Shown piece after piece: positions 34,686 to 44,542 of a stretch of DNA of 61,438 bases. The stretch is from the NCBI GenBank assembly GCA_015065085.1, contig SVQW01000014.1, positions 1-61,438 on the forward strand, given 5' to 3'. The notes under the pieces are model-generated. The model made no database searches. It had not been told where the DNA came from and worked only from the letters and a program-made list of their open reading frames with translations. Source of the DNA: Oscillospiraceae bacterium. GTDB lineage: Bacteria; Bacillota; Clostridia; Oscillospirales; SIG627. Both the position numbers and the translations under genes were made by a program. Each line of letters begins with the position of its first letter. Within the stretch, counting starts at the first letter, position 1.

Positions 34686-37600
34686 ATGAAAAAAACGAAT
34701 TTTTCACGCATATTGCTGATCACTGTGTTTATGTTGGCGCTTATTGCAAACGTTTGCATGACAGTGTCAGCCGCGCAAGAAGCAGTTCTTTCCTCTGCCA
34801 CTCCCTCACAGTATGTGTTTAAATTTAACAATCCCGCAGATATCAGTGCTTACAAAGGCGAAAAGGCAACGAAGGCATTTTACGATGTTGACGGAAAGCT
34901 CGCCATGTCGCTGACTGCAACCACCAATGATACTTATACTTTTTTACCTGAAGGGGTACTGAGTGAAGTCAACCTTGCAAATTATCCTTACCTGGTTTTG
35001 GGCACAAGATATTCAGAGGTTTCTTGCGATACCCAGCTTTATTTCGGATGGTCCGGCTCCCCTCTCAAGTTTATTCCCTTCAAAAGCGACTATTTTACCA
35101 AAACCGTTTTCAATCTTGACAAAAGCAGTGCCGGTAAAGGTAAATACACTGTTTATGATGCTTCGGGCAGTGTTGTCAAAACTGCTACCGACATCAGCAA
35201 TTATTCAACTCGTTTTGAAAGCGATGCAAACTTCTGGAGCGGTACATTGACCGCACAAACCAGATTTGATATGCTGAATGACGGTGCAAGCATCGGCAAA
35301 ACCATGCAATGGGAATACATCGGCTTCTTTGCTACCGAAAAGGACGCGCTGGATTACGCAGGCGCAATGCCTAACGATGCGGATGCTCAGAGCATTATTA
35401 CCGCGCTTAATAACGCCACTCTTGCTCTGGAGGGCAGTGTGACCGCCCAGAGTGCTTTGACACTGGCTCAGGCTGAAATTGATGAAGCAACTGCAACAGC
35501 AGTATCCGCTGTGAAAGCTAAAGGTATACAAAACGTTACCGTTACAGCAATCAGCGGTACACTTTCAAACAATGAATATACCTGCAAAGTACGCGTCTCT
35601 GTAGGTGACAAGAGTTTTCAGCGTACAGTAAAGGATACAACCATTGTTCTTGATGTTGAGTCGGCTTCCGACATCACCCCCGCTCCCTATGTGTTTAAGT
35701 TCAACAACCAGACAGACATTAACTCGTTCTACACCCCGCATTATGAAGGCAAGGCACTTTATGATGCCGACGGAAAGCTCGCCATGTCATTAACTGCAAA
35801 TAATGCCGATGGTATCAGTAAGTTATCCGTCAGTGCATTGGGCGAGGTTGAACGTTCTGATTATCCTTACATTGTATTCAGCACAAAATACCCCACAGAT
35901 TGTTATAATCGCGAGGTTCAGATTTTCGGTTTTGACAAGGCACTTAAGTTCAAAGTCCTCGGAAAAGATATTTTCACAAAAACCGTTCTGAATTTAGACG
36001 AAAAAAGCGATGCTTACTGTACTTACACCGTATACGATGCTTCAGGTACCGTAGTAGGCACAGCTAAAACTCCCATTGCCAATTATGAAAGTGCTCCCAC
36101 CGGCTTCTGGACCGGTAAATTCACCGACGACTGGCGATTGGACTGGCTTGACGGAAAAGTTGGCAGTACAATGCAGCTTGAATATATCGGCTTCTTTGCT
36201 ACCGAAAAGGAAGCGCTGGATTACGCAGGCGCAATGCCCAACGATGCAGATGCACAGAGCATTATTGACGCACTTGACGATTCCGAGCTTGCACTGACCA
36301 AGGTCGGAGCAGGCACGGACGCCTGGTTAAATGCGGCGCAGGATGTAATTGATGATGCCGTAGCAAATGCAGTAGCCGTTATCAACAACAGAGGTATAGC
36401 AAATGTTACCGTAACTGCGCTCAGCGGTACACGTAATGACACAGTATATACTTGTAAGGTTCGTATCGCTATTGGCGACAAAGCATATCAGCGTACTGTC
36501 AAGGATACAACTGTTGAAATAGCCGTAGATATACCTGATGATGACCCCGATACCATGAAGAACGAATCTGAATATCTCAGTCAGAGAAACAGCTTTACCG
36601 CCGGCAGCAACGTTATAACAAAAAAAGATGCCGAAGCAGCTGCTGATGCGTACATTGAAGAATGCGGCTTCGTATCAAACGTTAATATCGACTACGAAAA
36701 CGCCGTATTCAACCGTCCTACCTCCGATGCAGCCGGTACATATGTATTTGATGTATTGTTTGGAAGTGAACCCAATGACGAATACACCGTAAGCGTCACA
36801 ATAAACATTCCAAAGCTGACAAAACCGGTAATGCTTTACATGGACAACAAGACCATATTCCAGAAGCTGTCATCCACCAGCAATGCAGAGCTTATCTATA
36901 ACGGCGGTGTTATCGGATTGAATTCCGTGAAGCCTGAAGTAGAGGACGGCTTCCAGATTAATCTCAGCTTCCCCAATGTGGCTCCCAAGTTTAATATCAA
37001 CGATCTTCCATACATTAAAGTCAGATATAAAATTTCGGGAATTCACAAGAACATCTCGGGCGGTGCTGTTCCAAATCCCTGGGGCAGCTTCCAGATATAC
37101 TACGGAATAAACAACGACACCGCTGTTAGTCTGTGCCGTGCGTTTACTCCTTATACCGGTACCGGTCACCAGGACGATGATATTTTGGAAGTCATTGTAA
37201 ACATGAAGGACATCCCCCAAAACGATCTTGAGGAAAGAGTTTACATTCAAAATATCACCCAGAATACCGAAAAATACATAGACTTTACCACAGACAGAAC
37301 CGAATGCTATGACAATACCGATACAAAAATAAGAGATAACAACACCAAATACTCCGTAATGCGCTTTAACTTCATGCGTCAGTCAAACCTCCCCCGTAAC
37401 GCAGAGGTTTACTACATCGGCTTCTTCCCCTCTTTCGAAGAGGCGAAAGCATATGACAGTATTGTTGAGCAAGGAAAAAGACTCGATGATGCCGAAGCAA
37501 AGCTGAGAAGCCTTGGCGCAAGCGGCGCAGTAGCTATATGGGGCGACGTTGCCAAGGAAAAGACGGAAATTGACAATGACAGAGCCACCCTCAATCCCGA

Positions 37601-40600
37601 CGGCACTGTAAACCTTGCAGGTGTAAGAACAAAGGATGTTATTGCGACCAACGGTCTTATGATATTTATTGAGGAGCAATCGGGAGGCCTTGGCGGTAAC
37701 ATAAAGCTTAAAGACTATATTCCTTCTACCGCTGATACAAAAGGCAAACACATAATTGATATCGAGCTTCGAAGCGGTGACGTAAAACGCACGGTAACAA
37801 ATATTGAAGTTCCTGTAGCTGAAAAGCCTGATGACTATATCATGTGGCGCTTCAATGACCCTGCACTCCTTTCTGATACTAAAGTTAAGATTGCCGCTGT
37901 TGATAACCCAAAGATTGAAGACAATCTCTTGAAATTGGATAACGAAAACCCCGTAGGCATGGGAGCTTTCAAATTGACTATCGATTCCGACAACATGCCC
38001 GGCGGCTCATTCCGTCTTCAGAATTATCAGTATATTCTGATTAAGCACAAGCGCATGACTGATGTTATGAACTGTAGCTTTGTGTTTAAAAATAAAGCCG
38101 GTACAACCGGTTCAATTTCCAATATGGGTTGGGGTCAGCAGCTTGACAATTGGTACTATACCTTGATTGACCCGTATATACCCGACCGCTATAATATGTG
38201 GGCATATAACTATAACATCGATACCGGAATCCTCGAGAAAAACGGTGTAAATGTTGCACTCAATCCTCCCGTTGTTCCTGCTTACATCGGAATGTCCGAT
38301 ACCTTCGAGTTTAGTTTCGGTGTACGCAGATACGCAGACCTCAGTGCCGAAATCGAATTTATAGCATTCTTTCCCTCCATGGCGGATGCAAGAAATTATG
38401 TACAGAACATCGAAGTAAAAGAAAGAGTAACCTCCAATACCGAGCTCACACTCAGAAACTACACAGGCGAAACAGTGGACTTCTACGACGGTAATACTCT
38501 CGAAACCGCACAGGCGAAAGCACTGGGACTCATAGACAAAATGCTTCTCGACAATGAGGCTTCCGTTGTAATCAATGACGTATCCTACACCGCTCCCGAA
38601 TTGGGTGCGACCGACGGAAGCTACGTGTTCACCGCAGATGTAAAATACAACAACGAGGTTATTTACACCACCGGTAATATCACTCTCACTGTTTCCAAAT
38701 CCGACACCATCACCCCCGTTATTTACAAATTCACAAACCCCGAATTTGTAAAAGAAATCAGCAAAAAAGCTGTTTGCGATTACACCGCAATGACTATAAC
38801 CGCCGACAGTGATGTATCCTTTACCTTTAATACTGATCTGGCAAAAACCATCGCAAATCTTAACTCTCACAAGGCTATGAAGCTTGGTGCGGATTTCACC
38901 GGAACAGGTATTGCTTTGAGCATCAACGGAAGCACTCTCGCAGACGTTGATTTTGAAAAGCAAGGCGAAGATATTTACATTGACTTGAACGGCTGTGATT
39001 TTGACGGAATTGTTGAACGCATTACCGTTGTCTTCAAGGGTGCAACCACTGCAACTGTTGAGTATCTTGGTTTCTATGAAAATATTGTCGCTGCAAAAAT
39101 TGCTGATTTGACCGCAACTCCCGACACTCTCAATGCTGCCGCAGCGCTCTTCCCCCAGACAAAGACCTTCACCGATTACCAAGAGGGCAAAACCATTTCA
39201 GATGCTAAAATGCATACTGAAAAATATATCAACCATATATTTGAAGGTACAGGTATAACAGGCGTAGCTGCAGACAACATCACTTACACTAATTACGTGC
39301 CCTCTACCAAGGAAAATGGCGGTTCTATTGACGTAAGCGTAAGACTCAGCTACGGAGATAAAACCGAAACCTACTACAAGACAGTAAACTACAAAACAAA
39401 CTTCCAGCCCAAGCCTGCTGACGAAGTAGTTCCTACTTACACAAGCGAAGGGCATGAATTCCTTGGTTACGACACCATTACCGCATCCAAGGACTTAGTA
39501 TCTGTGCCTGATACCATTGAATTCAATATAATGGTTAGTCAGGCTGATATCGCAAAGGAAATGCCCATTATCACCAATGGTTCTGCAACCGTTAAGCTGG
39601 TTGACGGCAAAATAACCGTGGGTACTCTCCAGTCTTCCGCGCTTAACGCTGACAAATGGACTCGTGTTACAATCACCTCCGACGGTAAGATTTACCTCGA
39701 CGGTGTTCTTGATACAGAAGGGTCTGCTGTAACCTTTACTACTAACGCTCCCATTATTGGCGGTGCCAGTGATGTCACCTACAAAACAGAAAAGGGATCT
39801 GATAGCATAGAGAATTACATTGAAACAATTAATTCGTACGGCTTCATCGGTCACCTTAAAGATGTACGCTTCTTGAGCGACGACGAACTCCTCGCACACT
39901 GGTCGCTGACTGCAGACAGCTACAAGTGGCTGGAATACTTCGACTCCTCCAATAATGAAAACACCGCAACATTCAACAGTACCGGTTGGTACAAGATGGA
40001 AGCAGGTCTTCAGGGTGATTACTCCATCATTCAGTTTGGTGATACCCAGAGCTACTTCTACTTTGACAGAGACAAAGAGAATAATCACGAAATGCTTCCT
40101 TATTTGTTCAAGTGGATGGCTGAAAACAAGGATAAATATAACATCGGTTATGTAACCCTTCTCGGCGATGCTACCCAGAACAACACTCGTTTCGAGTGGG
40201 ATGTGGTCCGCGAGTCCTTCAAATACCTGGATGACGCCATGATTCCTTATGCAATTCCGCTCGGAAACCACGACTATCCATCTCCATCCTCAGGTCTGGG
40301 TCAAGAGCTTCGTGATCCTTCCAGATTCCTGGAAGCATTTGATTACGACGAATATGTTGGAAGATTTGGCGACACCTTCGGTGGAACTTTCAACGGTGCC
40401 AAGAGCCTTGAAAACATGTACAGCCTTGCAAACATCGGCGGCGTTGACTATATTTTCATTACGCTGGAATACGGTCCGCGCGACACTGTGCTTGAATGGG
40501 TAGGCAATGTTCTTACAAAATATCCGAATCACCAGGCTATTATTTCTACCCACTGCTACTTCTCTACGGATGGTACTCTTACAAATCGTGATAAAGCCAA

Positions 40601-41477
40601 CGCCACAAAAACAGATGGATTTAGCGATGGCAATGAAGGTCTTGACATCTATAATAAGCTTGTTACCAAGTATCCTAACGTAATTCTCGTAACCTGCGGA
40701 CACTCCCAGGGTGATGACACCAAACAGCATCCTCACAGCAGAGATGACAGCTATCTGAACTCTCCCACTGCGAATGACTTTGGCAATGATGTAATCCAGA
40801 TACTTGCCGACTGCTCCGCATACGCACTTGATTACTCCAATGGTGGAAGGAAAATCAGCGAGGACCAGAATTTCATATCAAATCACGTGAAATTCGGTTC
40901 GGACGAAGGACTTATCTTCGTGATGATGTTCGAGGACGGCGGTAAGACCATGCACACCTACGTTTACTCAACAATCCACGATGCATTCTTCCGCTCTGTA
41001 AACGAGCAGACACACACCATTAAGGATATCAAGACTCAGCCCGCGCTCAATGTTGTAGGCACCGAGCTGAGAGAAGCCGATGGCGAACTTCCCATGGGTA
41101 TGCGCTTCAAGATGTCTCTTTCCAAGAGCTATGAGAACTTTAAGGACAACGACATCAAAGTTGTAGGATATGGTATGGTTCTTGTTCCCGAGGATGTTGT
41201 GGGCGATGAGGAAATCACTGCCGAAATGTTCAAGGGTACCGACATGGCTGATCTTGTATACGTCGAGGAATGTCAGGATGCTATATTCTACCAGGATAAA
41301 TACAGAACCGACTTCACGGTTGTTATCCACGGTGTTCCTCTTGACAACGAATACGCGATGTCGAGAAGCATTGCCGCAAGAGCTTATGTTGATTATACTG
41401 TCGACGGTGGCGAGGTTCAGAGGCTTTACAGCACTAAGACCTTAAGCTGTTTCATGAACAGTCTTATCAACCCGTAA
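34686..41477 (+). CDS. Giant secreted multi-module metallophosphoesterase
   Basis: A 2263-residue protein with signal peptide (about 1-29, cut near Val-Ser-Ala). Five repeated units follow, each a beta-sandwich-like part ending in a Gly-Phe-Phe-x-Thr/Ser-x-x-x-Ala-x-x-Tyr strand plus a small alpha/beta part; they begin near residues 44, 335, 717, 1053 and 1346. A laminin-G/concanavalin-like domain (about 1590-1750) precedes a calcineurin-like phosphoesterase (about 1778-2100: Gly-Asp-Thr-Gln, Gly-Asp-Ala, Gly-Asn-His-Asp, Thr-His-Cys, Gly-His-Ser-Gln) and a C-terminal beta domain. No LPXTG or SLH anchor is visible. It probably binds glycans outside the cell; the phosphate substrate is unknown. 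Confidence 0.85.
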   Translation: MKKTNFSRILLITVFMLALIANVCMTVSAAQEAVLSSATPSQYVFKFNNPADISAYKGEKATKAFYDVDGKLAMSLTATTNDTYTFLPEGVLSEVNLANYPYLVLGTRYSEVSCDTQLYFGWSGSPLKFIPFKSDYFTKTVFNLDKSSAGKGKYTVYDASGSVVKTATDISNYSTRFESDANFWSGTLTAQTRFDMLNDGASIGKTMQWEYIGFFATEKDALDYAGAMPNDADAQSIITALNNATLALEGSVTAQSALTLAQAEIDEATATAVSAVKAKGIQNVTVTAISGTLSNNEYTCKVRVSVGDKSFQRTVKDTTIVLDVESASDITPAPYVFKFNNQTDINSFYTPHYEGKALYDADGKLAMSLTANNADGISKLSVSALGEVERSDYPYIVFSTKYPTDCYNREVQIFGFDKALKFKVLGKDIFTKTVLNLDEKSDAYCTYTVYDASGTVVGTAKTPIANYESAPTGFWTGKFTDDWRLDWLDGKVGSTMQLEYIGFFATEKEALDYAGAMPNDADAQSIIDALDDSELALTKVGAGTDAWLNAAQDVIDDAVANAVAVINNRGIANVTVTALSGTRNDTVYTCKVRIAIGDKAYQRTVKDTTVEIAVDIPDDDPDTMKNESEYLSQRNSFTAGSNVITKKDAEAAADAYIEECGFVSNVNIDYENAVFNRPTSDAAGTYVFDVLFGSEPNDEYTVSVTINIPKLTKPVMLYMDNKTIFQKLSSTSNAELIYNGGVIGLNSVKPEVEDGFQINLSFPNVAPKFNINDLPYIKVRYKISGIHKNISGGAVPNPWGSFQIYYGINNDTAVSLCRAFTPYTGTGHQDDDILEVIVNMKDIPQNDLEERVYIQNITQNTEKYIDFTTDRTECYDNTDTKIRDNNTKYSVMRFNFMRQSNLPRNAEVYYIGFFPSFEEAKAYDSIVEQGKRLDDAEAKLRSLGASGAVAIWGDVAKEKTEIDNDRATLNPDGTVNLAGVRTKDVIATNGLMIFIEEQSGGLGGNIKLKDYIPSTADTKGKHIIDIELRSGDVKRTVTNIEVPVAEKPDDYIMWRFNDPALLSDTKVKIAAVDNPKIEDNLLKLDNENPVGMGAFKLTIDSDNMPGGSFRLQNYQYILIKHKRMTDVMNCSFVFKNKAGTTGSISNMGWGQQLDNWYYTLIDPYIPDRYNMWAYNYNIDTGILEKNGVNVALNPPVVPAYIGMSDTFEFSFGVRRYADLSAEIEFIAFFPSMADARNYVQNIEVKERVTSNTELTLRNYTGETVDFYDGNTLETAQAKALGLIDKMLLDNEASVVINDVSYTAPELGATDGSYVFTADVKYNNEVIYTTGNITLTVSKSDTITPVIYKFTNPEFVKEISKKAVCDYTAMTITADSDVSFTFNTDLAKTIANLNSHKAMKLGADFTGTGIALSINGSTLADVDFEKQGEDIYIDLNGCDFDGIVERITVVFKGATTATVEYLGFYENIVAAKIADLTATPDTLNAAAALFPQTKTFTDYQEGKTISDAKMHTEKYINHIFEGTGITGVAADNITYTNYVPSTKENGGSIDVSVRLSYGDKTETYYKTVNYKTNFQPKPADEVVPTYTSEGHEFLGYDTITASKDLVSVPDTIEFNIMVSQADIAKEMPIITNGSATVKLVDGKITVGTLQSSALNADKWTRVTITSDGKIYLDGVLDTEGSAVTFTTNAPIIGGASDVTYKTEKGSDSIENYIETINSYGFIGHLKDVRFLSDDELLAHWSLTADSYKWLEYFDSSNNENTATFNSTGWYKMEAGLQGDYSIIQFGDTQSYFYFDRDKENNHEMLPYLFKWMAENKDKYNIGYVTLLGDATQNNTRFEWDVVRESFKYLDDAMIPYAIPLGNHDYPSPSSGLGQELRDPSRFLEAFDYDEYVGRFGDTFGGTFNGAKSLENMYSLANIGGVDYIFITLEYGPRDTVLEWVGNVLTKYPNHQAIISTHCYFSTDGTLTNRDKANATKTDGFSDGNEGLDIYNKLVTKYPNVILVTCGHSQGDDTKQHPHSRDDSYLNSPTANDFGNDVIQILADCSAYALDYSNGGRKISEDQNFISNHVKFGSDEGLIFVMMFEDGGKTMHTYVYSTIHDAFFRSVNEQTHTIKDIKTQPALNVVGTELREADGELPMGMRFKMSLSKSYENFKDNDIKVVGYGMVLVPEDVVGDEEITAEMFKGTDMADLVYVEECQDAIFYQDKYRTDFTVVIHGVPLDNEYAMSRSIAARAYVDYTVDGGEVQRLYSTKTLSCFMNSLINP

Positions 41478-41492
41478 TTAAATCAAAAAAAT

Positions 41493-41523
41493 ATCAGACG
41501 GCAAATGCCGTCTGATGTTTTTT
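41493..41523 (+). terminator. Terminator of the giant gene
   Basis: A perfect 11-bp stem (41493-41503 with 41506-41516, 2-nt loop as drawn) is followed by GTTTTTT. Confidence 0.85.
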
Positions 41524-41533
41524 ACGTAAACAG

Positions 41534-41572
41534 AAAGAGTTTTGGGATGTTTATCACAAAACTCTTTTTTTA
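41534..41572. terminator. Second terminator before AraC gene 3
   Basis: An 11-bp stem (41534-41544 with 41557-41567) followed by a T run. It backs up the first terminator and lies between the convergent genes. Confidence 0.75.
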
Positions 41573-41609
41573 CTGTTCTTCCAAGGATATATTTTTCTCA
41601 TAAACTGCT

Positions 41610-42425
41610 TTAGTTACAGTGCTTTTTATATTGCGACGGCAGAATTCCGATATGCTTTTTAAAGGTTTTTGCGAAAAACGAAAGATTGTCAAATCCGCAA
41701 AGTGAAGCAGTTTCGGTTACAGTGTGCCCCGCATCAAGACAGTCGATTGCCTTGATACAACGGTAATTGTTCAAGTTTTCAAAAACCGTCTGTCCGGTGT
41801 ACTTTTTGAATTCCTTGCAAAGCATATATTTATCAAGAATAACCGCTTTTGCGATTTCATCCAGTGTTATTTTCTTCTGATAATTATTGCGGATATACAA
41901 GATTGCCAGTTTAATTCTTTCATAGCTTTTGTTGTTTGAGGTTCTGCCGTTTTTCGCGGTGCCGTGCTTTATTATTTCAATCATTATCTGAATAAGCAGC
42001 ATATTAAGCCTGGCAATTCTGCACATAGCTTGCGAATCGGCATAGACACTTTTAAGTTCGGAGAACAACTCACCAATCGCTGCACTTTCAATCACCGGTT
42101 CAAAATCCAATGCGCTTAAATTAAAGTTCATTTGTCTGCAAAACTCGGTGCCTACAATAAGGCAATCATATGTCAGTTCTTTTTTTGTGGCAGTATAATG
42201 AATAATATTGGAGTTTACGAACACTGTGCTGTTTTTGCAAAAAGGATACTCTTTGCCGTTCAGCAAGACCGTACCGCTACCGTTTGTGCAAAACTGTATT
42301 TCCGGATTTTCATGCCAGTTATTCTCTTTACTTAAGTTGTGATAATTTTTCTTTATATCCACATTCAGTACAAACGGCAATCCGTTTCTCCACTGCTCAT
42401 ACTCTTCATAGCGTGTTCCAAGCAT
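41610..42425 (-). CDS. AraC-family transcriptional regulator (3)
   Basis: A 271-residue protein with a cupin-like N-terminal sensor (Gly-Ser-Gly-Thr-Val-Leu-Leu-Asn-Gly) and C-terminal AraC helix-turn-helix pair (about 175-270, Cys-Gly-Phe-Asp-Asn-x-Ser-Phe-Phe-Ala). I moved the start to the internal ATG at 42425, which has AGGTGAT upstream; the longer frame from 42473 lacks a ribosome site and would cover the operator repeats. It is divergent from the YgjV/propeller operon. Confidence 0.85.
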   Translation of the reverse strand: MLGTRYEEYEQWRNGLPFVLNVDIKKNYHNLSKENNWHENPEIQFCTNGSGTVLLNGKEYPFCKNSTVFVNSNIIHYTATKKELTYDCLIVGTEFCRQMNFNLSALDFEPVIESAAIGELFSELKSVYADSQAMCRIARLNMLLIQIMIEIIKHGTAKNGRTSNNKSYERIKLAILYIRNNYQKKITLDEIAKAVILDKYMLCKEFKKYTGQTVFENLNNYRCIKAIDCLDAGHTVTETASLCGFDNLSFFAKTFKKHIGILPSQYKKHCN

Positions 42426-42436
42426 ATCATCACCTA

Positions 42437-42469
42437 TATCACAATATAATGTTAATTTATCACAATATA
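42437..42469 (+). promoter_or_regulatory. AraC-type operator: 12-nt direct repeat, 21-bp period
   Basis: TATCACAATATA occurs at 42437-42448 and identically at 42458-42469, 21 bp start to start, the geometry of two AraC half-sites on one DNA face. The right copy ends 4 bp before the -35 box of the YgjV promoter, and the left copy lies just upstream of the divergent AraC start. Confidence 0.7.
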
Positions 42470-42473
42470 TCAA

Positions 42474-42502
42474 TTGAATTATAATAAAATCTGCAATATA
42501 AT
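42474..42502 (+). promoter_or_regulatory. Promoter of the YgjV/propeller operon
   Basis: TTGAAT (42474-42479), a 17-bp spacer and TATAAT (42497-42502), directly downstream of the operator repeat. Confidence 0.7.
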
Positions 42503-42544
42503 TATTATATAATAAATTAAAAGCTTTGTCAACAAGGAGAAAAA

Positions 42545-43057
42545 ATGAATCTTATCGCTCAGCTTTTCGGGCTTGGTGCCATGACGGCACTGTTTCTCAT
42601 TTATCAGCAAAAAAATCGCAGACACATGATACTTGCCAAGCTTACTGCAGACATTTGTTGGGTAGTTCACTATTTATGTCTCGGCGGGTTTGCGGGAATG
42701 ATACCCAACGCGGTCGGTATATTCAGAGAGCTGGTATTTATAAACCGAAAAGATAAAAAATGGGCGTCACATGCCATATGGCCGATGGTTTTCATATTTA
42801 TAAACTGGGCTTTGGGAATAAGAACGTTTAATTCATGGTACAACATTTTGCCGATTACGGCTTCTACCTTTGTTACCGTATCACTTTGGATTGATAACCC
42901 GAGACTGACTAAAATTATTTCCATCCCCATCTCCTCGGCGTTTTTGATTTATGACATTTTCGTAGGTTCATATATAGGTATCGTAAACGAAGCTGTTTCA
43001 ATTATTTCAATTATACTTTATTTCATAAAAGAACATGGAGGAAGAAATGAAAAATAA
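42545..43057 (+). CDS. YgjV-family membrane protein (paralogue 1)
   Basis: A 170-residue, nearly all-helical hydrophobic protein with about six membrane segments, matching the YgjV (Imp-YgjV) family. The function of the family is not established. In E. coli, as I recall, ygjV lies beside the hexuronate gene uxaA, and here it leads an operon with a sugar-related beta-propeller under AraC control. That makes a sugar permease role plausible, by inference only. AAGGAG lies before the ATG; the 3' end overlaps the next gene by 11 nt. Confidence 0.75.
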   Translation: MNLIAQLFGLGAMTALFLIYQQKNRRHMILAKLTADICWVVHYLCLGGFAGMIPNAVGIFRELVFINRKDKKWASHAIWPMVFIFINWALGIRTFNSWYNILPITASTFVTVSLWIDNPRLTKIISIPISSAFLIYDIFVGSYIGIVNEAVSIISIILYFIKEHGGRNEK

Positions 43058-44234
43058 CGTTTTTACAGATGATGCACTCTGCGAAAAAGAGCTGATTATT
43101 TCGGAAGGTCTGCCTATTGACGATATTGCGGCAACGATTGGATATGAAAACAACGAGAGCGCGGTTAAGCTTGGGGATAGATTTGCCAATGAAATAACCG
43201 ACTGTTTTGTCTCCGATTTTGAAAGACCCGAGGATAAGATGGCTCATGTGTCCACATTTGTTGTAGTCAAGGATACCGTTTATATGTCCTACTACGCAAA
43301 CACAAAGGAGCCGTCCGAAGACCCCAAAAATCAGACAGCGCGTTTTGTTTATGCGCCTATCAACGATATAGAAAACAAGACATTTATTGATTTGCAGACA
43401 ACAGGCGATGTTGTCGACGGCAAGATTATTGACAGGGTTTACGATACCATTCTCATGCAAAAGGATGAAGATACAATCTACATAATGTGGACCGCAAGCA
43501 CGGAAAACAATTACTACCGTTTTTACTGTCCCTTCACCCTCTCTACCAAAGCGCTGGGCGAAATCGGTGTGAACAGATTCAAGGCAGGAAATATTACAAA
43601 TGATTTTTCGGCAAGCGGTATCAAAGGGGCGCTCGCTCAGAACGGCATTCCTTGCAAGCAGATGTACAGCGACGATATAGGTATAATGCAAAAGCTTTCC
43701 GAGAGAGTAGAAAACGGCAAAACATATTACTATACGGGAACATACTGCGGTGAATTCAACGCCATAATCAAAAGCGAAGACCTGATTACCTGGGAATATG
43801 TCGCACAGCCCGATTTTCCAAACAATTCCAGATGGGAAAACGCAACGTATGTTTTGGGCGACAAAATCTTCTACTTTGTAAGACAGTGGGAAGCCAAAAA
43901 TAAGCACGGATTCCTTACGGTATACAACATCTCCGACAACACGTGGGAAAAGCCCGTGCTGATTGAAGACTGCCAGTCCAGAAGTGACTTTATTATGTTC
44001 AACGGTGCCCTTTATTTATTCCATGCACCCATCGACAGGGAGCATATCGGTATAGTAAAAATAGACACAGATGATATTAAAAACAGCAAGGTGGTTTTAT
44101 CGGCAAAAATGAATTCAAGCTGTTTCTATCCTTATATACAACATTATGCAGACGGTAACTTTGCCATGTCCTACACGGTGGCAAGAAAGCACATAAGACT
44201 TGCCGCGTTCAATCCCTCAAATTATCTCATATAA
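43047..44234 (+). CDS. Beta-propeller protein, sialidase-like fold, unassigned
   Basis: A 395-residue protein without signal peptide. It is rich in short beta strands with one Asp-box-like turn (Ser-Glu-Asp-Leu-Ile-Thr-Trp) and spaced aromatic residues, consistent with a five- or six-bladed propeller as in GH33/GH43-type or sugar phosphorylase folds. I cannot assign a family. ATG at 43047 follows GGAGG; a longer frame from 43035 is less likely. It is translated with the overlapping YgjV gene and so probably handles the sugar that YgjV might import. Confidence 0.6.
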   Translation: MKNNVFTDDALCEKELIISEGLPIDDIAATIGYENNESAVKLGDRFANEITDCFVSDFERPEDKMAHVSTFVVVKDTVYMSYYANTKEPSEDPKNQTARFVYAPINDIENKTFIDLQTTGDVVDGKIIDRVYDTILMQKDEDTIYIMWTASTENNYYRFYCPFTLSTKALGEIGVNRFKAGNITNDFSASGIKGALAQNGIPCKQMYSDDIGIMQKLSERVENGKTYYYTGTYCGEFNAIIKSEDLITWEYVAQPDFPNNSRWENATYVLGDKIFYFVRQWEAKNKHGFLTVYNISDNTWEKPVLIEDCQSRSDFIMFNGALYLFHAPIDREHIGIVKIDTDDIKNSKVVLSAKMNSSCFYPYIQHYADGNFAMSYTVARKHIRLAAFNPSNYLI

Positions 44235-44286
44235 CACAAAAAAGCCTTGATGAAGTATTGTATTCTAAAGGATAGTTAAATAAGAA

Positions 44287-44345
44287 AAAACCTCTGAAAA
44301 CGGCATGAAAAGTCGAATTCAGAGGTTTTATTTATCCGGTGATAT
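44287..44345 (+). terminator. Terminator after the propeller gene
   Basis: A 12-bp stem (44287-44298 with 44328-44339, 29-nt loop) followed by a T-rich run. Confidence 0.6.
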
Positions 44346-44510
44346 TTTGTCTTGCGACAACGCGATATATTTGCTTACGCAAATGCGGATATAATATAAA
44401 TTCTCGTCACGAAATGATATATCGCGCCGCTTGCGGCATATCGACTGCGAAGCACATATATCAAATTCCGCAGGAATTTATGTCGTTGCGCAGTGTCCCA
44501 AGGGACAATG
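44341..44510. repeat. Array of short hairpins with GATAT spacers
   Basis: The gap between the propeller gene and the sialidase-like gene holds a chain of small inverted repeats separated by GATAT-like boxes: TTTGTC/GACAA, ATTTGC/GCAAAT, CGCC/GGC, AAATTCC/GGAATTT and TGTCCC/GGGACA, most with 3-4 nt loops. It is not coding and looks like a multi-copy intergenic palindromic element; copy number cannot be judged from one window. Confidence 0.5.
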
Positions 44511-44542
44511 CGCTAAATCAAGGCTTTTCTTTTGTGGTACAA

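Noticed and set aside
38112..39182. 356-codon antisense frame inside the giant gene (also one at 39495-40271)
   Set aside because: These are antisense shadows of a strongly coding frame with a signal peptide and recognisable domains; no ribosome sites or domain patterns were seen.
44341..44510. CRISPR-like repetition
   Set aside because: The units are small unequal hairpins without constant repeats or unique spacers, and no cas gene is present.
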